A stretch of 20,297 nt of DNA from CAYQTO01 sp964420455 (GTDB lineage Bacteria > Sumerlaeota > Sumerlaeia > SLMS01), in the NCBI GenBank assembly GCA_964420455.1, contig CAYQTO010000057.1, positions 1 to 20,297 of the forward strand, in the 5' to 3' direction. Position numbers and translations under genes: made by a program. The notes beneath the pieces were generated by a model. That model worked only from the letters and a program-made list of their open reading frames with translations, ran no database searches and was not told where the DNA came from. Of the stretch, positions 13,725-20,019 are shown piece by piece. The stretch's first letter is position 1; the number at the start of each line of letters is the position of its first letter.

Positions 13725-15155
13725 ATGCCCGCCCCCGCACTGCTCTGGTTTCGAAACGACCTTCGGCTCGACGACAATGTCGCCCTCGACGCCGCCCTCC
13801 ATCCCGGCCCCGTCATTCCCGTCTACATTTTTGATCCCGCCACCTTTGGCCGCACCCGCCATGGGTTTCCCAAAACGGGGGCTCACCGCGCCCGCTTCCT
13901 GCGCGAGAGCGTCCTCGCCCTGCGGGAGTCACTCCGCCGCCTCGGCGGCGACCTCCTCATTCGCTGGGGGCGGCCCGCGGAGGAACTCGCCCGCCTGGCC
14001 CGCGAAACCGGCGCCCGGCACCTCCACGCCTCCGCAGAAGTCACCGACGAGGAACTCCGTGCGGAGCGCGCCGTCGCCAAAGCCCTCACGCCCCTTGGCG
14101 TCACCTCCACCTTCCACTGGCAGGCCACCCTCTATCACCCGGAGGACCTCCCCATCGACTCGCCGGCGGACATCCCCGATGTCTATACACAGTTCCGCAA
14201 GATGGGGGAAAAGCGCGGCACCGTCCGCATGCCGATCGATCCGCCCCGGGAGGTCGATCCGGTGCCGCAGCAACTCGAGCGGGGCGAGCTCCCCACATGG
14301 CAACAACTCGGCCTCGACGCGCCCGCGATCGATGCACGCGCCGTCCTTCCCTTCCGTGGCGGCGAGCCCTTTGCCCTCCGTCGCCTCGACGAGTACTTCT
14401 TCCAGCGCGATTGCCTCAGGGAATACAAGGAAACCCGCAACGGCCTGCTCGGCGCCGACTACTCCTCGAAGTTCTCCCCCTGGCTCGCCAACGGATGTCT
14501 TTCGCCCCGGCGAGTCTACGGCCAGGTGCGCCGCTACGAGGCCACCCGCATCGCCAACAAGTCCACCTACTGGCTCGTCTTCGAACTCCTCTGGCGGGAC
14601 TTCTTCCGGTTCATCGCCTGGAAGGGGGGAAACCGCCTCTTCAAGCCCGGTGGCCTGCGCGGCGCCCCCCGGCGCGGCAACGCCGATATCGCCCTCTTCC
14701 AGAAATGGGCCGAAGGGAAAACCGGATATCCCTTCATCGACGCCAACATGCGCGAACTCGCCGCCACCGGATACATGAGCAACCGTGGGCGCCAGAACGT
14801 CGCGAGCTTCCTCGTCCGCGATCTTGGCCTCCCGTGGCTCATGGGCGCCGAATTGTTCGAGTCGCTGCTGCTCGACTATGATCCGTGCTCCAACTATGGG
14901 AACTGGAACTATGTCGCAGGGGTGGGGAACGACCCGCGGGAGGACCGGTACTTTCACGTGCTGAAGCAGGCGAGGAATTACGACCCCGGCGGCGCGTACG
15001 TGCGCCACTGGCTTACGGAATTGCGGGGCGTGCCACCGGAGCGGATTCACACCCCCTGGGAAATGACCGCGACCGAGTCTCGCGAGGCGAGCGGGCGCTT
15101 GGGCACCGACTACCCGCAGCCCGTGGTGGGGTTACGGAACGCCCGGGGGGACTAG
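13725..15155 (+). CDS. DASH-type cryptochrome/DNA photolyase
   Basis: A protein of 476 residues from ATG 13725, selected by AGGAG 5 nt upstream; an ATG at 13671 in the same frame lacks a ribosome site. The N-terminal photolyase alpha/beta domain begins PALLWFRNDLRLDDNVAL. The FAD-binding half shows YSSKFSPWLANGCLSPR, STYWLVFELLWRDFFRF, GYPFIDANMRELAATGYMSNRGRQNVASFLV and WNYVAGVGNDPREDRYF; the last is characteristic of the Cry-DASH clade. Such enzymes repair cyclobutane pyrimidine dimers, best in single-stranded DNA, using blue light, and may also signal. One copy of GTCTATAC encodes Val-Tyr-Thr (DVYTQF). The gene converges on the ppdK/histone-like unit with a strong hairpin between them. Confidence 0.93.
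   Translation: MPAPALLWFRNDLRLDDNVALDAALHPGPVIPVYIFDPATFGRTRHGFPKTGAHRARFLRESVLALRESLRRLGGDLLIRWGRPAEELARLARETGARHLHASAEVTDEELRAERAVAKALTPLGVTSTFHWQATLYHPEDLPIDSPADIPDVYTQFRKMGEKRGTVRMPIDPPREVDPVPQQLERGELPTWQQLGLDAPAIDARAVLPFRGGEPFALRRLDEYFFQRDCLREYKETRNGLLGADYSSKFSPWLANGCLSPRRVYGQVRRYEATRIANKSTYWLVFELLWRDFFRFIAWKGGNRLFKPGGLRGAPRRGNADIALFQKWAEGKTGYPFIDANMRELAATGYMSNRGRQNVASFLVRDLGLPWLMGAELFESLLLDYDPCSNYGNWNYVAGVGNDPREDRYFHVLKQARNYDPGGAYVRHWLTELRGVPPERIHTPWEMTATESREASGRLGTDYPQPVVGLRNARGD
14181..14188 (+). repeat. Iterated motif GTCTATAC, copy 8
   Basis: In the photolyase gene, sense strand, reading Val-Tyr-Thr; flanked by T before and A after. Confidence 0.7.
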
Positions 15156-15163
15156 GAGGCGCT

Positions 15164-15187
15164 GTCTATCAAGACATCGAGATAGAC
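15164..15187. repeat. Inverted pair GTCTATC / GATAGAC
   Basis: GTCTATC (15164-15170) and GATAGAC (15181-15187) are perfect 7-bp inverted copies separated by 10 nt. They lie between the photolyase stop and the GC-rich terminator. They share six bases with the iterated GTCTATAC motif. Confidence 0.6.
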
Positions 15188-15195
15188 AAAGAAAC

Positions 15196-15219
15196 GCGGC
15201 CCCGGTTTCCCGGGGCCGC
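15196..15219. terminator. Bidirectional intrinsic terminator
   Basis: A perfect 10-bp GC-rich stem: GCGGCCCCGG (15196-15205), loop TTTC, CCGGGGCCGC (15210-15219). On the minus strand it is followed by GTTTCTTTG, fitting termination of ppdK/histone-like transcription. On the plus strand the downstream TGTCGATTGTTGG is less T-rich but could serve the photolyase gene. Confidence 0.8.
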
Positions 15220-15249
15220 TGTCGATTGTTGGTCGGTTGGTTGAGGGGG

Positions 15250-15744
15250 TTACTTCTTGGGAGCGGCCTTGCGCGCCGTGGTCTTGCGGGCGACGGGCTT
15301 CTTGGCGGCGGTCTTCTTGGGGGCAGCCTTCTTGGCGACGGCCTTCTTGGCCGTGGTTGCGGTCTTGCGGGCTGCCGGCTTCTTGGCCGCGGTGGTGCTG
15401 GCGGTCTTGGAGGCGGTCGCCTTCTTGGCGGTGGTGGTGGCCTTCTTGGCGGCGGGCTTGCTGGCCGTGGCCTTCTTGGCGGTGGTGGTGGCCTTCTTGG
15501 CGACCGGCTTGCGGGCCGTGGCCTTCTTGGCCGTGGCGGCGGGCTTGCTGGCGGTGGCCTTCTTGGCGACCGGCTTGCGGGCGGTGGTGGCCTTCTTGGC
15601 GGTGGTGGTCTTCTTCATGGTGGCTGCCTTGGCCGTTGCGGGCTTCTTGGCGGCGGTTTTCTTGGCCGTCGTGGCCTTCTTGGGGGCGGCCTTCTTGGTC
15701 GAGGTTGCCTTCTTGGCGGTGGTCTTCTTCGTGGTGGTGGCCAT
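15250..15744 (-). CDS. Histone-H1-like Lys/Ala-rich DNA-binding protein (internal start within the ppdK frame)
   Basis: 164 residues from ATG 15744. AAGGAGG (15759-15753) stands 8 nt upstream, the best ribosome site in the window, which argues that this protein is translated separately even though the frame is continuous with ppdK. The sequence is almost wholly Lys, Ala, Thr, Arg, Pro and Ser in AKKAT, KPAAKKA and KPVAKKA units, with no acidic residue that I can find. It resembles eukaryotic H1 tails and bacterial H1-like proteins (Chlamydia Hc1/Hc2, Bordetella BpH1, AlgP). It should bind DNA non-specifically and compact or regulate the nucleoid; lysine-rich repeats of this kind are intrinsically disordered. 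It ends just before the bidirectional terminator, so it would be on the ppdK mRNA unless it has its own promoter. Confidence 0.8.
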   Translation of the reverse strand: MATTTKKTTAKKATSTKKAAPKKATTAKKTAAKKPATAKAATMKKTTTAKKATTARKPVAKKATASKPAATAKKATARKPVAKKATTTAKKATASKPAAKKATTTAKKATASKTASTTAAKKPAARKTATTAKKAVAKKAAPKKTAAKKPVARKTTARKAAPKK

Positions 15745-18495
15745 TTGCCTTTCCTCCTTGCGGGGGTATTGAACAGCCGCTTGGGCTGCTGCAAAAAGGG
15801 CGATGGGCACGCGGAACGGGGAACAACTGACGTAGTTCATCCCGCTCCGATGGCAGAAAACCACAGAGGCAGGGTCGCCGCCGTGCTCGCCACAGATGCC
15901 AACCTTGAGGTCGGGCCGCGTGGCCCGGCCTTTCGCGATCCCCATCTCGACGAGCTGGCCAACGCCCGTCTGGTCCAGTGACTGGAAGGGATCTTCGGGG
16001 AGGACCTTGCGCTCGAGGTACTCGGGCAGGAAGGTGCCGATATCGTCGCGCGAGAATCCGAAGGTCGTCTGTGTCAGGTCGTTTGTGCCGAAGCTGAAGA
16101 ACTCGGCGAATTCCGCGATTTCGTCGGCCGTGAGGGCCGCCCGCGGAAGCTCGATCATCGTTCCGACCTGATACTTGATCGAGACTTTTCGTTCCTTCAT
16201 CACCTCGGCGGCCACGCGCCGGATGACTTCAGACTGGTTGGCCAGTTCGTTCCTGTGGCCGACCAGCGGAACCATGATCTCCGGGAACACGCGGACTTTC
16301 TTCTTCGTGCAGTCCGCCGCGGCCTCGAAGATCGCCCGCGCCTGCATCTCGGTGATCTCCGGGTAGGTGATCCCAAGGCGGCAGCCGCGGTGACCCAGCA
16401 TCGGGTTCAGCTCGTGGAGCTGGTGGATGCGGTCTTGAAGTTCGTGGGCGGTGATGCCCATCTCGTGGGCGAGTTCCTCGATCTGGCCAGGCTCGCCCGG
16501 TGTGAACTCGTGCAGGGGCGGATCCAGGAGACGGATGGTCACGGGAAGTCCGTTCATCGCCTCGAAGATCTCGGTGAAGTCCTTGCGCTGATACGGCAGC
16601 AACTTGTTGATGGCCTTGCGCCGTGCCGCATGGGCCTCCCGGCGTGCCTCGTCCGGGTCACTGCTCGTGCCCTTCGCGACGATCATTTCCCGAACCGCCT
16701 TGATGCGCTCGGCGTCAAAGAACATGTGCTCGGTGCGGCAAAGGCCGATGCCTTCCGCGCCGAGCTCCCGCGCCCGCTTGGAGTCCGGGCCCGAATCCGC
16801 GTTCGTCCGCACCCCGATCTGACGGAACTTGCCCGCCAACTTCATCAGCGTCTTGTAGTACGGGTTCTTGCCCAGGTCCGGACGCACGAGCGGCAGCTTC
16901 CCGCTGTACACCTTTCCGGAAGTGCCGTTCAGGCTGATGTAGTCGCCTTCCTTGAAGACGGTGCCATCGACGGTCATGCGGCGGTTTTGGGAATCGATGG
17001 AAAGCGAGCCGCATCCCACGATGCAGCACTTGCCCCAGCCGCGGGCCACAAGCGCCGCGTGGCTCGTCATGCCACCCTTTGCCGTGAGGATCGCCTCGGC
17101 GGCGTGCATTCCGGCCACGTCCTCCGGCGACGTCTCGTTGCGCACGAGGATCACCGTATGCCCCTTCTTCGCCCAGTCCTCCGCGCTGTCGGCGGTGAAC
17201 ACCACCTGACCAACGGCTCCGCCGGGGCCCGCCGGAAGGCCTGTCGCCACCGGCTTCTGCTTCGACTCCTGGGCGGGGTCCAGCGACGGGAGCAGCAGTT
17301 CCGTCAGCTGCATCGGCCGTACCCGCATCACTGCCGTCTTCTCGTCGATCAGCTTCTCCTTCAGCATCTCGACAGCCATGCGCACCGCCGCCACGCCGTT
17401 GCGCTTGCCGACGCGGCACTGGAGCATCCAGAGCTTCCCTTCCTCGATCGTAAATTCGATGTCCAGCATGTCCTTGAATTTCTTCTCGAGGGCGGCCCGG
17501 ATCTTCATCAGCTGCTTGAAGGACTTCGGGTCCTGGCGCTCGAGGGCCACCTGGCCCTTCGTCTCGCGCTTTTTCAACACCGGGCCCGGCGTCCGGATTC
17601 CCGCCACCACGTCCTCGCCTTGGGCGTTCACCAGGTACTCGCCGTAGAACTCGTTCTCGCCGGTCGCCGGGTTTCGCGTGAAAGCCACCCCGGTCGATGA
17701 CGTGTCGCCCATGTTGCCGAAGACCATCGACTGGACGTTGACGGCGGTGCCCCACTCGTCGGGGATGCGCTCGATGCGGCGATATTCCTTGGCGCGGCGG
17801 CCATTCCAGCTCCGGAAGACGGCCTCGATGCCACCCCACAGCTGCGCCTCCGCGTCGTCCGGGAACGGCTTGCCGAGCACCTGCTTCACGCGCTTCTTGA
17901 ACGCGTCACACAATTCCTGCAGGTCGGCCGTGTTGAAATCCGTGTCCTTCTCAATGCCGAGGGCGTGCTTCTTCTCCTCGAGGATTTCCTCCAGCTGCAT
18001 GCGAATGCCCTGGCCTTCCTTCGGCTCGATGCCGGCGGCTTTCTCCATGACGACGTCCGAGTACATCATGATGAGGCGGCGGTAGGCGTCGTAGACGAAG
18101 CGCTCGTTGGACTTCTCGACGAGTCCGGGGATGGTCTTGGAGGTGAGGCCCACGTTGAGGACCGTTTCCATCATGCCGGGCATGGAGGCGCGGGCGCCGG
18201 ACCGCACGGAGACGAGCAGGGGATTCCTGGCGTCGCCGAACTTGCGGCCCATCGCCTTCTCCGTCTTGCGGAGCGCCTTCTCCACCTGCCCCTTCAGTTC
18301 CTGGGGATACTTGTGCTTGTTGTCGTAGTAGTGGGTGCAGACCTCGGTGGTGATGGTGAAGCCTGCGGGAACGGGGATACCGAGGAGGGCCATCTCCGCG
18401 AGGTTGGCGCCCTTGCCGCCGAGCAGCTCCTTCAGCGTGCCATTGCCATCGGCCTGGCTATCGCCAAAGTAATAGACGAACTTCCTGGGACTCAT
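15250..18495 (-). CDS. ppdK: Pyruvate phosphate dikinase fused in frame to a histone-H1-like tail
   Basis: A reading frame of 1081 codons from ATG 18495, which has AAGGAG 6 nt upstream. Residues 1 to about 905 are a full-length pyruvate phosphate dikinase (pyruvate + ATP + Pi to PEP + AMP + PPi, reversible): nucleotide-binding N-terminus (LLGGKGANLAEMALLGIPVP), phospho-carrier His479 in GGMTSHAALVARGWG, PEP/pyruvate barrel motifs GLCRTEHMFF and FSFGTNDLTQTTFGFSRDD, and catalytic Cys868 in ICGEHGGDP. The usual C-terminus (SPFRVPIALFAAAQAAVQ) is reached, but no stop follows. The frame continues through YPRKEERQ into 164 residues of Lys/Ala/Thr-rich repeats. Residues PRKEERQ are encoded by an embedded Shine-Dalgarno, so the tail may also be made alone (see 15250-15744). 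The TAC at 15768-15766 is one base from a stop, so loss of the original stop or a base error are alternatives to a functional fusion. Confidence 0.93.
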   Translation of the reverse strand: MSPRKFVYYFGDSQADGNGTLKELLGGKGANLAEMALLGIPVPAGFTITTEVCTHYYDNKHKYPQELKGQVEKALRKTEKAMGRKFGDARNPLLVSVRSGARASMPGMMETVLNVGLTSKTIPGLVEKSNERFVYDAYRRLIMMYSDVVMEKAAGIEPKEGQGIRMQLEEILEEKKHALGIEKDTDFNTADLQELCDAFKKRVKQVLGKPFPDDAEAQLWGGIEAVFRSWNGRRAKEYRRIERIPDEWGTAVNVQSMVFGNMGDTSSTGVAFTRNPATGENEFYGEYLVNAQGEDVVAGIRTPGPVLKKRETKGQVALERQDPKSFKQLMKIRAALEKKFKDMLDIEFTIEEGKLWMLQCRVGKRNGVAAVRMAVEMLKEKLIDEKTAVMRVRPMQLTELLLPSLDPAQESKQKPVATGLPAGPGGAVGQVVFTADSAEDWAKKGHTVILVRNETSPEDVAGMHAAEAILTAKGGMTSHAALVARGWGKCCIVGCGSLSIDSQNRRMTVDGTVFKEGDYISLNGTSGKVYSGKLPLVRPDLGKNPYYKTLMKLAGKFRQIGVRTNADSGPDSKRARELGAEGIGLCRTEHMFFDAERIKAVREMIVAKGTSSDPDEARREAHAARRKAINKLLPYQRKDFTEIFEAMNGLPVTIRLLDPPLHEFTPGEPGQIEELAHEMGITAHELQDRIHQLHELNPMLGHRGCRLGITYPEITEMQARAIFEAAADCTKKKVRVFPEIMVPLVGHRNELANQSEVIRRVAAEVMKERKVSIKYQVGTMIELPRAALTADEIAEFAEFFSFGTNDLTQTTFGFSRDDIGTFLPEYLERKVLPEDPFQSLDQTGVGQLVEMGIAKGRATRPDLKVGICGEHGGDPASVVFCHRSGMNYVSCSPFRVPIALFAAAQAAVQYPRKEERQMATTTKKTTAKKATSTKKAAPKKATTAKKTAAKKPATAKAATMKKTTTAKKATTARKPVAKKATASKPAATAKKATARKPVAKKATTTAKKATASKPAAKKATTTAKKATASKTASTTAAKKPAARKTATTAKKAVAKKAAPKKTAAKKPVARKTTARKAAPKK
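15262..15741 (-). repeat. Degenerate tandem coding repeats in the histone-like region
   Basis: Repeated units of AKKAT, KPAAKKA and KPVAKKA. A 31-bp stretch starting at 15421 recurs at 15472, a 51-bp (17-codon) period encoding KKATTTAKKATA(S/R)KP. This reflects internal duplication and could vary in copy number by slippage or recombination. Confidence 0.75.
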
Positions 18496-18585
18496 GCACG
18501 TCTCCTTGCTTGGGTGTTGGGAGTTGTTCCGAAAGGGGGGATGGCCCGTTCGGGACTCGCCGGAACACCGGCCGGAGGGGCGCTT

Positions 18586-18593
18586 GTATAGAC
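18586..18593 (-). repeat. Iterated motif GTCTATAC, copy 9
   Basis: Intergenic, about 90 nt upstream of the ppdK start, same orientation as ppdK and lpxD; flanked by T before and A after. Confidence 0.7.
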
Positions 18594-18646
18594 AGTCGGA
18601 ATCATGCAATCCTCGATGTTGATGCGGATTGCTTCCGTGTTCTCTT

Positions 18647-18659
18647 TTTGACTGTCAAA
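18647..18659. promoter_or_regulatory. Odd palindrome TTTGACTGTCAAA upstream of ppdK
   Basis: A perfect 13-bp palindrome around a central T. The minus strand reads TTTGACAGTCAAA and includes a TTGACA hexamer, so it could be an operator overlapping a -35 box. The regulator is unknown. Confidence 0.35.
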
Positions 18660-18666
18660 CAAATTC

Positions 18667-18705
18667 GTCCCCAACTTGTCAATTCTGCGTAGAAAAGCTG
18701 GGGAC
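18667..18705. repeat. Inverted repeat GTCCCCAACT / AGCTGGGGAC
   Basis: Arms at 18667-18676 and 18696-18705 match at nine of ten positions across a 19-nt spacer. It lies next to the 13-bp palindrome in the ppdK leader. It might be an operator or an RNA hairpin. Confidence 0.4.
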
Positions 18706-18810
18706 AAAGCACGCCGGCGGCCGGGCCGCTGTTCACAACTTGTCCGAACGCGCGATGCCAATTGGGGAGAAAGTGCCAGCGGCAATAACACCGCCGCCTT
18801 CCTCCGTTCT

Positions 18811-19866
18811 TTACTCGGTGCCAGATTCATGGCCGAGAACCGGCTTCAACCTTTTCCAGATGGAGTCGAATCCGCGATAGAACCGGACAAACTGGGTGTA
18901 CGTTCGCGCGGAGACCGCGGGTACACCGATGACGGACATGCCGGGAGGCACGTCCTCTCCGACGACGGAGGCACCGGCGATCCGCGCCCCGTCGCCGATC
19001 GCCACGTGGTCCTTAACGGCGCTGCGGCCGCCGATCTGAACCCCGCGGCCGAGCCGCACCGAACCCGCCAGCCCCACCTGCGCGACGATAATGCAGTCGG
19101 AACCGATCACCACGTTGTGGCCCACCTGCACGAGGTTGTCGATCTTCGTCCGGGCGCCGATCCGTGTCTCCGCGAGGAACGCCCGATCCACCGTGGTGTT
19201 CGCGCCGATCTCCACGTCGTCCTCCACAACCACCCGCCCCACCTGCGGCACCTTGGTAATCCTTCGCCCGATCATCTCGTAGCGGAACCCGTCCGCGCCG
19301 ATCACCACGCCGCTGTGGAGACGCACCCGGTTGCCGATCTCGGTACCCTCCAGCAGCACCACCCCGGGCGACAGCCAGCAACCGGATCCGACCACGATCC
19401 CCCGACCGATCACCGTGTTCGCCTCGATGCGGGTTCCCTCGCCGATCCGCGCCCCTTCGCCCACAACCACGTTGGCGCCGAGGTACACCTCCGCGCCGAT
19501 GGAGGCGGACGGATCAACCACCGCCGAGTCATGGCGCCATGCCTCCGCCGGCGGGGCCGGGTGCAAGTATTCCAGCAGCCGAATCACCGCCTCCCAGACA
19601 TCATCCACCGCAACCGCACGGGGATGATCGAAGCCGATCCTTCGCGGGTGGAGCAGCATGCCCGCACGCGAGGCCTTCGCCTCCTCGACCATGTGGCGGC
19701 GGTGGAGGAAGGAAACCTGGTCGCCCCCAGCCGTGACGAGCGGCGCCAGACCGCGAAACGTGTCGCCCCGCACCGTTGCGGGAAGGGCGACGCCCAAAAC
19801 GTGCTCAAGCTCGGCGCCCGTGAGGGGCCGCGGGGAGGTGATCGTTTCGGAGAAGTTTGCTTCCAC
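18811..19866 (-). CDS. lpxD: UDP-3-O-acylglucosamine N-acyltransferase
   Basis: A protein of 351 residues from GTG 19866, close to the usual LpxD length. LpxD adds the second 3-hydroxyacyl chain from acyl-ACP to UDP-3-O-acyl-glucosamine, the third step of lipid A synthesis, as a cytoplasmic trimer. The N-terminal uridine-binding domain is present (TGAELEHVLGV to DQVSFLHRRHM). It is followed by a left-handed beta-helix of hexapeptide repeats (SIGAEVYLGANVVVGEGARI onward), the VVIGADGFRYE block and QVGHNVVIG with the catalytic His. The C-terminal helix RTYTQFVRFYRGFDSIWKRL is typical. The frame is open upstream to 19986, but an intrinsic terminator lies there, so the start must be downstream; the GTG has only a distant AGGA. 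It implies an LPS-type outer membrane. Confidence 0.93.
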   Translation of the reverse strand: MEANFSETITSPRPLTGAELEHVLGVALPATVRGDTFRGLAPLVTAGGDQVSFLHRRHMVEEAKASRAGMLLHPRRIGFDHPRAVAVDDVWEAVIRLLEYLHPAPPAEAWRHDSAVVDPSASIGAEVYLGANVVVGEGARIGEGTRIEANTVIGRGIVVGSGCWLSPGVVLLEGTEIGNRVRLHSGVVIGADGFRYEMIGRRITKVPQVGRVVVEDDVEIGANTTVDRAFLAETRIGARTKIDNLVQVGHNVVIGSDCIIVAQVGLAGSVRLGRGVQIGGRSAVKDHVAIGDGARIAGASVVGEDVPPGMSVIGVPAVSARTYTQFVRFYRGFDSIWKRLKPVLGHESGTE

Positions 19867-19952
19867 GGGGTCGGTGGTTTCCTGCCTTTGACCGCACTGG
19901 CTTGGCAAAGCGCGCAACCTTCGGGCAAGGCAAACACGTTGCCGGGCGGGGG

Positions 19953-19983
19953 AAAAAAGAAGGAGGACGGCGGGACCTCCTTC
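19953..19983 (-). terminator. Intrinsic terminator downstream of the right-edge gene
   Basis: Read on the minus strand: GAAGGAGG (19983-19976), a 9-nt loop, CCTCCTTC (19966-19959), then six T (19958-19953). An 8-bp perfect stem with a T-run is a classic Rho-independent terminator. It separates the right-edge gene from lpxD. Confidence 0.8.
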
Positions 19984-19989
19984 CAAAGC

Positions 19990-19997
19990 GTATAGAC
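19990..19997 (-). repeat. Iterated motif GTCTATAC, copy 10
   Basis: Intergenic, between the stop of the right-edge gene and its terminator, 6 nt before the terminator stem; flanked by T before and G after. Confidence 0.7.
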
Positions 19998-20019
19998 AGG
20001 GCGGCGGCGCCCCCCCCGG

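Larger units (their letters stand above)
18496..18810. promoter_or_regulatory. Leader region of ppdK, downstream of lpxD
   Basis: 315 bp without a convincing gene and visibly more A+T-rich in its middle. It holds the ppdK Shine-Dalgarno (18507-18502), a GTCTATAC copy (18586-18593), a 13-bp palindrome (18647-18659), a 10-bp-arm inverted repeat (18667-18705) and two direct copies of CAACTTGTC (18672-18680 and 18736-18744). Two TTGACA hexamers occur on the minus strand in the palindrome/hairpin zone, but no good -10 follows at 17 bp. A weak GCGGC/GCCGC hairpin lies just past the lpxD stop. Confidence 0.4.
19867..20019. promoter_or_regulatory. Spacer between the right-edge gene and lpxD
   Basis: 153 bp read on the minus strand: stop of the right-edge gene, a GC-rich stretch, one GTCTATAC copy, an intrinsic terminator, then about 90 bp before lpxD. 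An lpxD promoter would have to lie in those 90 bp; none is recognisable. Confidence 0.4.

Noticed and set aside
15250..15744. The regular short repeats considered as a CRISPR-like or minisatellite array
   Set aside because: They are in phase with codons for Lys/Ala-rich protein, have no unique spacers, and are explained by the histone-like coding sequence.
18586..18593. GTCTATAC read as a promoter -10 element (TATAC)
   Set aside because: Possible for this copy alone, but eight of the ten copies lie inside genes with no gene start after them, and copy 10 precedes a terminator, so a promoter role cannot explain the series.
18492..18830. A 112-codon minus-strand open frame between lpxD and ppdK, its TGA overlapping the ppdK ATG
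   Set aside because: No Shine-Dalgarno, third-position base use unlike neighbouring genes, no recognisable domain, and it covers the palindromes of the ppdK leader. It overlaps the end of lpxD. Probably non-coding.
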